A DNA stretch of 9,291 bases, from contig CALFEY010000059.1 in assembly GCA_937958295.1 (NCBI GenBank), positions 1 to 9,291 of the forward strand, in the 5' to 3' direction. Source of the DNA: an uncultured Pseudomonadota bacterium. GTDB taxonomy: Bacteria > Pseudomonadota > Gammaproteobacteria > Burkholderiales > Casimicrobiaceae. The notes beneath the pieces were generated by a model. It saw only the letters and a list, made by a program, of their open reading frames with translations, did not search any database and was not told the DNA's origin. This document shows, piece after piece, positions 1 through 5,548 of the stretch. The position numbers were made by a program, and so were the translations under genes. Positions within the stretch are counted from its first letter, which is position 1. Every line of letters begins with the position of its first letter.

Positions 1-6
1 GCTCGC

Positions 7-12
7 TATACT
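7..12 (+). promoter_or_regulatory. Possible -10 element (TATACT) before nbaF
   Basis: TATACT differs from the sigma-70 -10 consensus TATAAT at one base. Its end lies 6 nt before the ATG at 19, so transcription starting about 7 nt downstream would begin at or next to that start codon. A matching -35 box would lie outside the window, so the promoter cannot be confirmed here. No Shine-Dalgarno sequence is visible in the 18 bases before the ATG. It could equally be a chance match inside a longer operon transcript. Confidence 0.3.
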
Positions 13-18
13 GTGCCG

Positions 19-447
19 ATGAGCGAACATGCGCCCGTCCTGCCGCAGCTTGCGCGTCCGCGCGGCAAGTATCCGCACTTCCGCCGCGCCGGCGACTTCA
101 TCTACGTCTCGGGCCTGAGCTCGCGGCGGCCCGACAACTCGATTGCCGGCGCCGCGGCCGACGCGCTCGGCACAATGCAACTCGACATCCGCGCGCAGAC
201 CCGCGCGGTGATGGAGAACCTCGCGCGCATCCTCGAGGCCGCGGGCGCTTCGCTGGGGGACGTCGTGGACGTGGTGACCTTCCTCGTAGACATGAACGAC
301 TTCGGCGGCTACAACGACGTGTACGGCGAGTTCTTCGGACAGGACGGTCCGGCGCGTACCACGGTGGCGGTGCACCAGCTGCCGCATCCGCACCTGCGCA
401 TCGAGATCAAGGCCGTGGTCTGGAAGCCGGCAGCGAGGAGCGCGTGA
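19..447 (+). CDS. nbaF: 2-aminomuconate deaminase, RidA/YjgF family
   Basis: 142-aa soluble cytoplasmic protein of the RidA (YjgF/YER057c) fold. Seen: the family core from about residue 22 to the end, with an FIYVSG strand, the long helix with ENL, and the C-terminal PARTTVAVHQLP...RIEIKAVVW block. R113 and E129 (numbered from ATG 19) sit where E. coli RidA has the carboxylate-binding Arg105 and the nearby Glu. RidA members are generic imine deaminases. The specific call rests on context: nbaC and nbaD follow directly, as in the nbaFCD order of Pseudomonas fluorescens KU-7, and the length fits AmnD/NbaF. The predicted reaction is hydrolytic deamination of 2-aminomuconate to 4-oxalocrotonate (2-oxohex-3-enedioate) with release of ammonia. 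A GTG at 13 in the same frame is an alternative start; I prefer ATG 19. The stop overlaps the nbaC start (TGATG). Confidence 0.85.
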   Translation: MSEHAPVLPQLARPRGKYPHFRRAGDFIYVSGLSSRRPDNSIAGAAADALGTMQLDIRAQTRAVMENLARILEAAGASLGDVVDVVTFLVDMNDFGGYNDVYGEFFGQDGPARTTVAVHQLPHPHLRIEIKAVVWKPAARSA

Positions 448-965
448 TGCGCGCGCCGCTCAACCTCGCCCGCTGGATCGAGGATCACCGTGAGCTGCTC
501 AAGCCGCCCGTGGGCAACGCGCAGGTGTGGGAGGACGCCGATTTCATCGTCACCGTCGTGGGCGGTCCCAACCAGCGCACCGACTATCACGACGATCCGC
601 TCGAGGAGTTTTTCTACCAGCTCGAAGGGGACATGTTCCTGCGCCTCATGGAAGACGGACGCCCGCGCGACCTGCCCATTCGCGCCGGGGAGATCTTCGT
701 CCTGCCCCCGCGCGTGCGGCACTCGCCGCAACGGCCGCAGCCGGGCAGCGTGGGGCTTGTCATCGAGTACCGGCGCCCGGCCGGCGCGCTCGACGGCTTC
801 GAGTGGTATTGCCTTTCGTGCCACGCCCTCGTGCACCGGGTGGAAGTGCAGCTCGTGAGCATCGTGCGCGATCTGCCGCCGCTGTTCGAGCGCTTTTACC
901 GCGACGGCGCGCTGCGCCGCTGTCCCAAGTGCGGCGAGGTGCACCCCGGGCGCATCGCCACGTAG
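447..965 (+). CDS. nbaC: 3-hydroxyanthranilate 3,4-dioxygenase
   Basis: 172-aa cupin extradiol-type dioxygenase. It uses ferrous iron and O2 to open 3-hydroxyanthranilate to 2-amino-3-carboxymuconate 6-semialdehyde. All key residues of the Cupriavidus metallidurans enzyme are present at a constant offset of three: iron ligands H48, E54 and H92, and substrate contacts R44, R96 and E107. The C-terminal rubredoxin-like second metal site of the bacterial type is intact as two CxxC pairs (C122/C125 and C159/C162). The start is ATG 447, inside the TGATG overlap with nbaF. GAGGAG at 435-440 is a good ribosome-binding site 6 nt upstream. An in-frame GTG at 444 would add one residue and is less likely. 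The product is unstable and can cyclise to quinolinate; here the adjacent nbaD should pull it into catabolism instead. Confidence 0.95.
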   Translation: MRAPLNLARWIEDHRELLKPPVGNAQVWEDADFIVTVVGGPNQRTDYHDDPLEEFFYQLEGDMFLRLMEDGRPRDLPIRAGEIFVLPPRVRHSPQRPQPGSVGLVIEYRRPAGALDGFEWYCLSCHALVHRVEVQLVSIVRDLPPLFERFYRDGALRRCPKCGEVHPGRIAT

Positions 966-970
966 CCACG

Positions 971-1963
971 ATGGCCAACATCGACATCCACGCGCATGTG
1001 TTCCCGCGCGTCGCGCGCGCGGAGGCCGAGGCAGCCGACCCCCGCGCCCCGTGGCTGGCCGACCATGGCGACGGCACGGGCCACATCATGCAGGGCAACG
1101 AGCGCTTTCGCCCGGTGGAGGCGCAGCTGTGGGATGCGCGGCAGCGGCTGTCCTGGATGGACGAGGCCGCCCTCGACATCCAGTTCGTATGCGCCACCCC
1201 GGTGATGTTCGGATACACGTGGCCCGTCGCGCGCGCGGCCCCGTGGGCGGCGCGCATGAACGACCGCATGCTTGAGTACTGCGCCGCCGATCCGCGGCGC
1301 CTGAAGGCGCTCGCCCAGGTGCCGCTGCAGGACGTCGACGCCGCCTGCCGCGAGGTCACGCAGGCCAAGGCCGCCGGGCACATCGGCGTGCAGATCGGCA
1401 ATCACGTGGGACCGGCGAGCCTCGACGATCCGGGCCTGCTCGATTTCCTCCGCCACTGCGCGATGGAGCGCATGCCGGTCCTCGTGCATCCGTGGGACAT
1501 GATGGGTGACGGACGCATGAAGAAGTGGATGCTGCCGTGGCTCGTGGCAATGCCGGCGGAGACGCAACTGTCGATCCTCTCGCTCGTGCTGTCGGGCGCC
1601 TTCGAGCGTCTGCCGCGGGAGCTCGCGCTCGTGTTCGCACATGGTGGTGGCAGTTTCGCCTGGCTCCTGGGCCGCGTCGACAACGCGTGGCGGCACCGCG
1701 ACATCGTGCGCGAGGATTGCCCGCAGCTGCCGTCGTCGTACTGTGATCGTTTTCACGTCGACTCCGCCATTTTCTCGCCGGGTGCTTTGCGGCTGCTCGT
1801 CGACACCATGGGGCCGTCGCGAGTGATGCTCGGCACCGACGCCCCCTTTCCCCTCGGCGAGCAGGAGCCCGGTGCGCTCGTGTCCACGGTATACGCCGCG
1901 GAGCCAGCTACCCGCGAGGCGATCCTCCACGGCAACGCCCGCCGCGTGTTCGGGCTCGACTGA
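971..1963 (+). CDS. nbaD: 2-amino-3-carboxymuconate-6-semialdehyde decarboxylase (ACMSD)
   Basis: 330-aa metal-dependent decarboxylase of the amidohydrolase superfamily (TIM barrel). It converts ACMS to 2-aminomuconate 6-semialdehyde and CO2. Residues known from Pseudomonas fluorescens ACMSD are all present: zinc ligands H7 and H9 (HAH), H173 (in LVHPWDMM) and D290 (in LGTDAPFPLGEQ), plus catalytic R47 (FRPV) and H224 (FAHGGGSFAWLLGR). Other family blocks are CATPVMFGYTW, LAQVPLQD and WMLPWLVAMPAETQL. Full length compared with the usual 330-335 aa. The start is ATG 971, 5 nt after the nbaC stop, with no strong Shine-Dalgarno, so translation is probably coupled. The same frame stays open upstream to 527, but that stretch overlaps nbaC and lacks family similarity. 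It appears to be the last gene of the catabolic cluster, because osmC follows with its own ribosome-binding site. Confidence 0.95.
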   Translation: MANIDIHAHVFPRVARAEAEAADPRAPWLADHGDGTGHIMQGNERFRPVEAQLWDARQRLSWMDEAALDIQFVCATPVMFGYTWPVARAAPWAARMNDRMLEYCAADPRRLKALAQVPLQDVDAACREVTQAKAAGHIGVQIGNHVGPASLDDPGLLDFLRHCAMERMPVLVHPWDMMGDGRMKKWMLPWLVAMPAETQLSILSLVLSGAFERLPRELALVFAHGGGSFAWLLGRVDNAWRHRDIVREDCPQLPSSYCDRFHVDSAIFSPGALRLLVDTMGPSRVMLGTDAPFPLGEQEPGALVSTVYAAEPATREAILHGNARRVFGLD

Positions 1964-1989
1964 AGGCCGGCAGGCGCACGACCCGGTGC

Positions 1990-1995
1990 TAAGCT
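1990..1995 (+). promoter_or_regulatory. Weak -10-like box upstream of osmC
   Basis: TAAGCT, inside GCTAAGCT, matches the sigma-70 -10 consensus at only three positions. A CCGGCA at 1967-1972 gives a 17-nt spacer but a poor -35. The placement would give a start near 2002 and a leader of about 23 nt carrying the osmC ribosome-binding site. It is offered because the 61-nt gap after nbaD is the only place for a dedicated osmC promoter outside coding sequence. The match itself is weak. Confidence 0.2.
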
Positions 1996-2024
1996 AGACG
2001 GTCCACCATTGAGGAGAATCGATC

Positions 2025-2465
2025 ATGGCGATCGAGAAGAAGGCATCGGTGCATTGGGAAGGTCGCGGCAAGGCTGGCAAGGGTCAGATCAGCACTGAGA
2101 CCGGCGCGCTGTCGAGTTATCCCTACGGATTTGCAAGTCGTTTCGCGGACGACCGCAAGGGCACCAATCCTGAGGAGATCCTGGGGGCGGCGCACGCCGC
2201 ATGCTTCGCGATGGCGTTCTCGTTCACCTGCGACAAGGCCGGCTTCGACACGAAGGTGGTGGACACCAAGGCGCAGGTGCGCCTCGTGCCGCAGGGCGAT
2301 GGCTTCGTCATCGATCGCATCGCGCTTACGCTCGACGCCGAGATTCCGGGCATCGACGAGGCCAAGTTCCAGGAGCTCGCGCTCGCAGCGAAGAAGGGCT
2401 GTCCGCTGTCGAAGGCGCTCGCGAGCGTTCCGGAAATCACGCTCGTCGCCACGTTGCGCGGGTAG
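2025..2465 (+). CDS. osmC: OsmC-family organic hydroperoxide reductase
   Basis: 146-aa small cytoplasmic peroxidase of the OsmC/Ohr superfamily. It reduces organic hydroperoxides through a reactive cysteine pair. Seen: the catalytic cysteine C60 in HAACFAMA at the start of the central helix, and the resolving cysteine C126 in KKGCPLSKAL, at nearly the spacing of E. coli OsmC (Cys59/Cys125). R39 and E50/E51 (TNPEEILGAAHAAC) are candidates for the Arg/Glu residues that activate the peroxidatic thiol. The PEEILGAAHAACFAMA block and the PGI..AKF segment favour the OsmC subgroup over Ohr. C69 is an additional cysteine. The start is ATG 2025, with GAGGAG at 2011-2016, 8 nt upstream. It sits 61 nt after nbaD and may share a transcript with dedA downstream. 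No regulator gene is adjacent. Confidence 0.92.
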   Translation: MAIEKKASVHWEGRGKAGKGQISTETGALSSYPYGFASRFADDRKGTNPEEILGAAHAACFAMAFSFTCDKAGFDTKVVDTKAQVRLVPQGDGFVIDRIALTLDAEIPGIDEAKFQELALAAKKGCPLSKALASVPEITLVATLRG

Positions 2466-2549
2466 CGCGCGAGCTCGATCGCCCTCGGACGTTGCTCGGG
2501 TTGCGGACGCGGCGCCTCCGAGGCGACCGTGTCCCATCCCTGCCGTGCC

Positions 2550-3137
2550 ATGGACCACGCCGCCCTCATCGCCAAGTTCGGTTATCTCGCGACGTTCCTC
2601 GGGACGCTCGTCGAGGGCGAGTCGCTGCTTGTGCTGTCCGGCCTCGCGGCGCATCGCGGGTACCTCTCGTTTCCCTTGGTGGTGGCCATTGGCGCGGTGG
2701 GCGGCGCGCTCGGCGATCTCGGCTTCTTCCTGCTCGGGCGGCACTACGGCGCGGACCTCGTCCGGCGCTTCCCGCGTTTCGCGCCCGCAGCCGACCGCAT
2801 TCACGGCATGATCGAGCGGCATCCGGCTGCTACGGTCCTCGGCGTGCGCTTCATGTATGGCCTGCGCACGGCCGGTCCCGCAATCATCGGCACGACGCGC
2901 ATGCCGTTGCTCGAGTTCGCGGCGTTCAATGCCGTCGGCGCGCTCGCCTGGAGCGCCTGCTGGGCGGCGGCGGGGTGGGCGCTCGGCAAGGCGGCCGAGC
3001 GGCTGCTTGGCGACGTCATGCGCCTCGAGCGCGAGCTCTTCGTGGCAGCCATCGGGCTCGTGCTCGCGGGCGCACTCGCGTTCCACGTGTGGCGCACTCG
3101 CGCGCGCAAGAACAGGCCGGCCGCGCCTGGCGCCTGA
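2550..3137 (+). CDS. yohD: DedA-family membrane protein, YohD-like
   Basis: 195-aa inner-membrane protein of the DedA/VTT (SNARE-associated) family. Members are implicated in lipid (undecaprenyl phosphate or phospholipid) translocation and membrane homeostasis; the substrate of the YohD branch is not established. Seen: FGYLATFLGTLVEGE near the N-terminus (E22, E24), an amphipathic segment up to AAHRGYL, the G-D motif at D56 in GALGDLGFFLLGR, and RFMYGLR at 100-106. The two arginines there (R100, R106) have the spacing of the essential pair in E. coli YqjA/YghB. Later come GPAIIGTTRMP and a hydrophobic C-terminal helix ending in a basic tail. RFMYGLR and IGTTRMP resemble E. coli YohD. ATG 2550 gives a family-typical N-terminus but has no Shine-Dalgarno. 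An in-frame GTG at 2529 has GAGG at 2520-2523 and would add seven residues. It is 84 nt downstream of osmC. Confidence 0.88.
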   Translation: MDHAALIAKFGYLATFLGTLVEGESLLVLSGLAAHRGYLSFPLVVAIGAVGGALGDLGFFLLGRHYGADLVRRFPRFAPAADRIHGMIERHPAATVLGVRFMYGLRTAGPAIIGTTRMPLLEFAAFNAVGALAWSACWAAAGWALGKAAERLLGDVMRLERELFVAAIGLVLAGALAFHVWRTRARKNRPAAPGA

Positions 3138-3149
3138 CGGCGCGGCTTT
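3125..3149 (+). terminator. Possible intrinsic terminator overlapping the dedA stop
   Basis: GCGCC (3130-3134) pairs with GGCGC (3139-3143) around the tetraloop TGAC. Beyond a two-base bulge, GCC (3125-3127) pairs with GGC (3144-3146). The hairpin is followed by only three T residues, so it is a weak candidate. It lies in the 28-nt gap between convergent genes, where a terminator is expected. Confidence 0.3.
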
Positions 3150-3165
3150 GCGGGCCCGGCGTCCG

Positions 3166-3885
3166 CTACACGAACAGCCTGCCCACGAGCACCCCGGCGA
3201 TACCGGCCGCGGCCGCGATGCCGAGTGTCTGCAGCGTGGTCGAGAGCATCCGCCGCTTGCCGATGCGCGCCCGCGCGATCCCCAGCACGATGAGCACCAG
3301 GGCCGTGGCCGCGATCGAGACGTAGCGCGCCTGTGCGATGGGCCACAGCGCGAACGGGATCACGGGAATCATCGCCGCCACGATGTCCGACACGAACATC
3401 CACGAGGCGTGCGCGAGCGGGCTTGCGTCGCTCGACTCCGGCGCGGGCTCTTCATAGGCCGAGCGCAAGGCTCGCGGTAACTCCGGATGCGCGCGCGCGA
3501 CCTGCGCGAGCGCGTCCACTGCCGCGGGGGCCACGCCCTGCGCGAGCAGTCGCTCGCGCAACGGCGCTTCGTCGGCGAAGAGCGTGGGATCGGCCACTGC
3601 GTTGCGGGCCCGGACGGCGCGCGCCTGGTCGCGTGCCGTCTCGGCATCGAGATAGGCGCCCGCCATCATGGAGACAGCGGCGGAGATCGCGCCCGTGACG
3701 CCGGCGAGGAGCACCACGCGCGAGTCGCCGGTGCTCGCCGCGACCCCGAACACGAGCCCGAAGATCGACACGGTGCCGTCTTCCATGCCGAAGACGATGT
3801 CGCCGAACGACGCTCGGAACGAGCGCGCGATTCGCGCGGTGACAGGAGGCTTCGACGACGGCGCGGCAGGACTCACGGCATGCAT
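3166..3885 (-). CDS. VIT/CCC1-family metal ion transporter
   Basis: 239-aa inner-membrane protein of the VIT1/CCC1 family, which moves iron or manganese out of the cytosol, probably in exchange for protons. Predicted layout: TM1 at about 29-50 (DIVFGMEDGTVSIFGLVFG), TM2 at 57-79 (GAISAAVSMMAGAYL), a cytoplasmic helical segment at about 80-155, TM3 at 161-181 (SDIVAAMIPVIPF), TM4 at 188-208 and TM5 at 216-238. D36-G37 in TM1 and SMMAG in TM2 match family signatures. The usual GEY glutamate after TM2 is replaced (GAY, A77), although D80 and E82 are close by. ATG 3885 is chosen because the family-like sequence begins soon after it. GGAAG abuts this ATG directly, so GTG 3876, with GGAAG 9 nt away, is a real alternative start. 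The frame stays open upstream to 4116, but that part looks non-coding. Convergent with dedA and divergent from urtA. The metal substrate is unknown. Confidence 0.82.
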   Translation of the reverse strand: MHAVSPAAPSSKPPVTARIARSFRASFGDIVFGMEDGTVSIFGLVFGVAASTGDSRVVLLAGVTGAISAAVSMMAGAYLDAETARDQARAVRARNAVADPTLFADEAPLRERLLAQGVAPAAVDALAQVARAHPELPRALRSAYEEPAPESSDASPLAHASWMFVSDIVAAMIPVIPFALWPIAQARYVSIAATALVLIVLGIARARIGKRRMLSTTLQTLGIAAAAGIAGVLVGRLFV

Positions 3886-3894
3886 CTTCCAATT

Positions 3895-3921
3895 TGGTGC
3901 GCGGAGATGGGGCGCGCACCA
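3895..3921. repeat. 9-bp perfect inverted repeat upstream of the VIT gene
   Basis: TGGTGCGCG (3895-3903) and CGCGCACCA (3913-3921) are exact reverse complements around a 9-nt spacer. In VIT orientation the repeat ends 9 nt before the ATG at 3885, just upstream of the GGAAG. It could be a dimeric repressor operator or an mRNA hairpin near the ribosome-binding site. Relative to the predicted urtA transcription start near 4055, it lies about 135-160 bp upstream, in the range used by sigma-54 activators. However, its half-sites face the opposite way from the classical NtrC dyad GCAC-N7-GTGC. Confidence 0.6.
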
Positions 3922-4028
3922 TTTTGCATCGAAGGCGGCGCACGCAAATGCAGCGCAGGCGGCGTGAGGCGGCGGAGCGCACGCGATTTGTCGCATTAAA
4001 TCATGGTTCTGTGCACGCGACCGAGCGC

Positions 4029-4044
4029 TGGCATGCCGCGTGCA
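4029..4044 (+). promoter_or_regulatory. Sigma-54 (RpoN) -24/-12 promoter for urtA
   Basis: TGGCATGCCGCGTGCA matches the sigma-54 consensus TGGCACG-N4-TTGCA at 10 of the 12 defined positions. The invariant GG (4030-4031) and GC (4042-4043) are separated by exactly 10 nt. Transcription would begin about 12 nt further on, near 4055, giving a leader of about 100 nt before urtA at 4157. Control by RpoN with NtrC under nitrogen limitation is the known pattern for urea-uptake genes in many proteobacteria. No perfect NtrC dyad was found upstream, so the activator is inferred. Confidence 0.65.
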
Positions 4045-4156
4045 ATGCAGCAAGGGAAATCGAACGGCGGCGCCACACACCAACAATCCATTGCCCATGC
4101 CGCGGTCGATCGTCACCGCAACGCACTCACCAATCTCTACTCATCGGGGACCCTTC

Positions 4157-5425
4157 ATGCAACGCAGAAATTTCATCCGCACCACGCTGGCGGCCTCCCT
4201 GGCCGCAGCGGCGCTTGGCATCGGCCTGCCCGCGCAGGCGCAGAACACCATCAAGGTCGGCATCCTGCATTCGCTGTCGGGCACCATGGCGATCAGCGAG
4301 ACCGCCCTGAAGGACATGGCGCTGATGACGATCGAGGAGATCAACGCCAAAGGCGGCGTGATGGGCAAGAAGCTCGAGGCAGTGGTGGTCGACCCGGCCT
4401 CGAACTGGCCGCTCTTCGCCGAGAAGGCGCGCCAGCTCAAGACGCAGGACAAGGTCGACGTGATCTTCGGCTGCTGGACGTCAGTGTCGCGCAAGTCGGT
4501 GCTGCCCGTCATCGAGGAGCTGAACGGCCTCCTGTTCTACCCCGTGCAGTACGAAGGCGAGGAGTTGAGCAAGAACGTGTTCTACACGGGCGCCGCGCCC
4601 AACCAGCAAGCCATCCCCGCGGTCGAGTACCTCATGAGCAAGGAAGGCGGCGGCGCCAAGCGCTGGGTCCTCCTCGGTACCGACTATGTCTATCCGCGCA
4701 CCACGAACAAGATCCTCCGCGCATTCCTCAAGTCGAAAGGTGTCGATGAAAAGGATATCGACGAGAAGTACACGCCGTTCGGGCATTCCGACTACCAGAC
4801 GATCGTCGCCGACATCAAGAAGTTTGCGGCAGGCGGCAAGACGGCCGTGGTCTCCACGATCAACGGGGACTCGAACGTTCCTTTCTACAAGGAACTCGGC
4901 AATCAGGGCCTGAAGGCCACCGACGTTCCGGTCGTGGCGTTCTCGGTAGGTGAAGAGGAGCTGCGCGGCGTGGATACCAAGCCGCTCGTGGGCCACCTCG
5001 CGGCGTGGAACTACTTCATGTCGATCAAGAATCCGGTGAACGACGCGTGGAAGAAGAAGTGGGCCGACTACGCCAAGAAGAACAAGCTTCCGGGCGCGGA
5101 CAAGCCGATCACGAACGACCCGATGGAAGCCACCTACGTCGGGATGTGGATGTGGAAGCAAGCCGTCGAGAAGGCCAAGTCCACGGATACGGACAAGGTC
5201 GTCGCTGCGATGGCCGGCCAGACTTTCCCGAGCCCCAACGGCTTCACAATGAAGATGGACAACACCAACCATCACCTGTGGAAGCCCGTGTACATCGGCG
5301 AGATCCAGTCCAACGGCCAGTTCAAGGTCGTGTGGAAGGACCCGAAGGGTCTCGTGCAAGCCAAGCCGTGGAGCCCGTTCATCGCCGGCAATGAGGGCAA
5401 GAAGGACGCTCCGGAAAAGAAGTAA
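4157..5425 (+). CDS. urtA: Urea ABC transporter substrate-binding protein
   Basis: 422-aa periplasmic binding protein of the type I fold (LivJ/AmiC/FmdD-like). It captures urea and delivers it to the UrtBC channel. The N-terminus has a Tat-like signal: RRNFIR at residues 3-8, a hydrophobic alanine-rich stretch, and an A-Q-A cleavage site with cleavage expected after A28. The mature protein starts with NTIKVGILHSLSGTMA. Family blocks include GCWTSVSRKSVLPVIEE (from residue 105), LLFYPVQYEGEE, DYVYPRTTN, INGDSNVPFYKEL, and a C-terminal NHHLWKPVYIGEI block. Together these separate UrtA from branched-chain amino-acid binders. Length is typical. ATG 4157 is chosen because it starts the signal peptide exactly; GGGGA at 4146-4150 is a weak ribosome-binding site. 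The frame is open further upstream to 4040, but that overlaps the sigma-54 promoter. First gene of the urt operon; a 123-nt spacer follows. A role in short-chain amide uptake cannot be excluded by sequence alone. Confidence 0.96.
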   Translation: MQRRNFIRTTLAASLAAAALGIGLPAQAQNTIKVGILHSLSGTMAISETALKDMALMTIEEINAKGGVMGKKLEAVVVDPASNWPLFAEKARQLKTQDKVDVIFGCWTSVSRKSVLPVIEELNGLLFYPVQYEGEELSKNVFYTGAAPNQQAIPAVEYLMSKEGGGAKRWVLLGTDYVYPRTTNKILRAFLKSKGVDEKDIDEKYTPFGHSDYQTIVADIKKFAAGGKTAVVSTINGDSNVPFYKELGNQGLKATDVPVVAFSVGEEELRGVDTKPLVGHLAAWNYFMSIKNPVNDAWKKKWADYAKKNKLPGADKPITNDPMEATYVGMWMWKQAVEKAKSTDTDKVVAAMAGQTFPSPNGFTMKMDNTNHHLWKPVYIGEIQSNGQFKVVWKDPKGLVQAKPWSPFIAGNEGKKDAPEKK

Positions 5426-5548
5426 CGTTTGCAAGGATGGACAGCCCGCCGGCGCGGTCCGGCGGCGAAGCGCGGCACGTAGCCGCGCTCGCCCCGGTCG
5501 CGCCGGCGATTTTTCGAGCGGTCCCCATCTTTGGAAAGCCATCATCCC
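5426..5548 (+). promoter_or_regulatory. urtA-urtB spacer with tandem hairpins and a T-tract
   Basis: This 123-nt gap is the only sizeable space inside the urt operon. Hairpin 1: CCGCCGG (5446-5452) pairs with CCGGCGG (5459-5465) around a 6-nt loop. Hairpin 2: AGCGCGGC (5469-5476) pairs with GCCGCGCT (5482-5489) around the loop ACGTA, 8 bp with no mismatch. Further on, CCGG (5494-5497) can pair with CCGG (5503-5506) shortly before TTTTT (5510-5514). Also, GGCGCG (5451-5456) could pair instead with CGCGCC (5499-5504), so mutually exclusive folds are possible. It likely stabilises the urtA 3' end and/or causes partial termination. The function is inferred. Confidence 0.5.

Larger units (their letters stand above)
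3886..4156. other. Divergent intergenic regulatory region, VIT gene / urtA
   Basis: The 271 bp between the divergent starts hold the inverted repeat at 3895-3921 and the sigma-54 promoter at 4029-4044, listed separately. Two direct copies of GCACGCGA lie at 3979-3986 and 4013-4020. On the minus strand, TTTAAT (complement of 3995-4000) matches five of six -10 positions but has no convincing -35. A second weak pair, TTTGCG and CAAAAT (complements of 3943-3948 and 3921-3926), has a 16-nt spacer and would start transcription inside the inverted repeat. The urtA leader from about 4055 has an A/C-rich stretch near 4074-4092 with no strong hairpin seen. I see no small RNA, tRNA or additional gene. 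Confidence 0.6.

Noticed and set aside
527..970. Upstream extension of the nbaD frame
   Set aside because: It overlaps nbaC, whose residues are fully conserved, and the extra translation is Arg/Ala/Pro-rich noise. The ACMSD family starts at ATG 971.
1989..3086. Long minus-strand open frame opposite osmC and dedA
   Set aside because: It mirrors two recognisable genes, its translation is Arg/Glu/His-rich with no family motif, and GC-rich codon bias commonly creates such frames.
3901..3930. Classical NtrC dyad or Fur box in the divergent region
   Set aside because: GCAC-N7 at 3916 is followed by CATC, not GTGC, and no AT-rich Fur-like palindrome is present.
3886..4116. Upstream extension of the VIT frame on the minus strand
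   Set aside because: The added residues do not resemble the family and the stretch covers the urtA sigma-54 promoter and the inverted repeat.
5501..5508. CGCCGGCG palindrome as a terminator stem before TTTTT
   Set aside because: A contiguous palindrome leaves no loop. Only the weaker CCGG/CCGG stem can form there, so I did not call a terminator.
4481..5545. 354-codon minus-strand open frame opposite urtA
   Set aside because: Antisense shadow of a clearly identified gene, with no recognisable domain or ribosome-binding site support.
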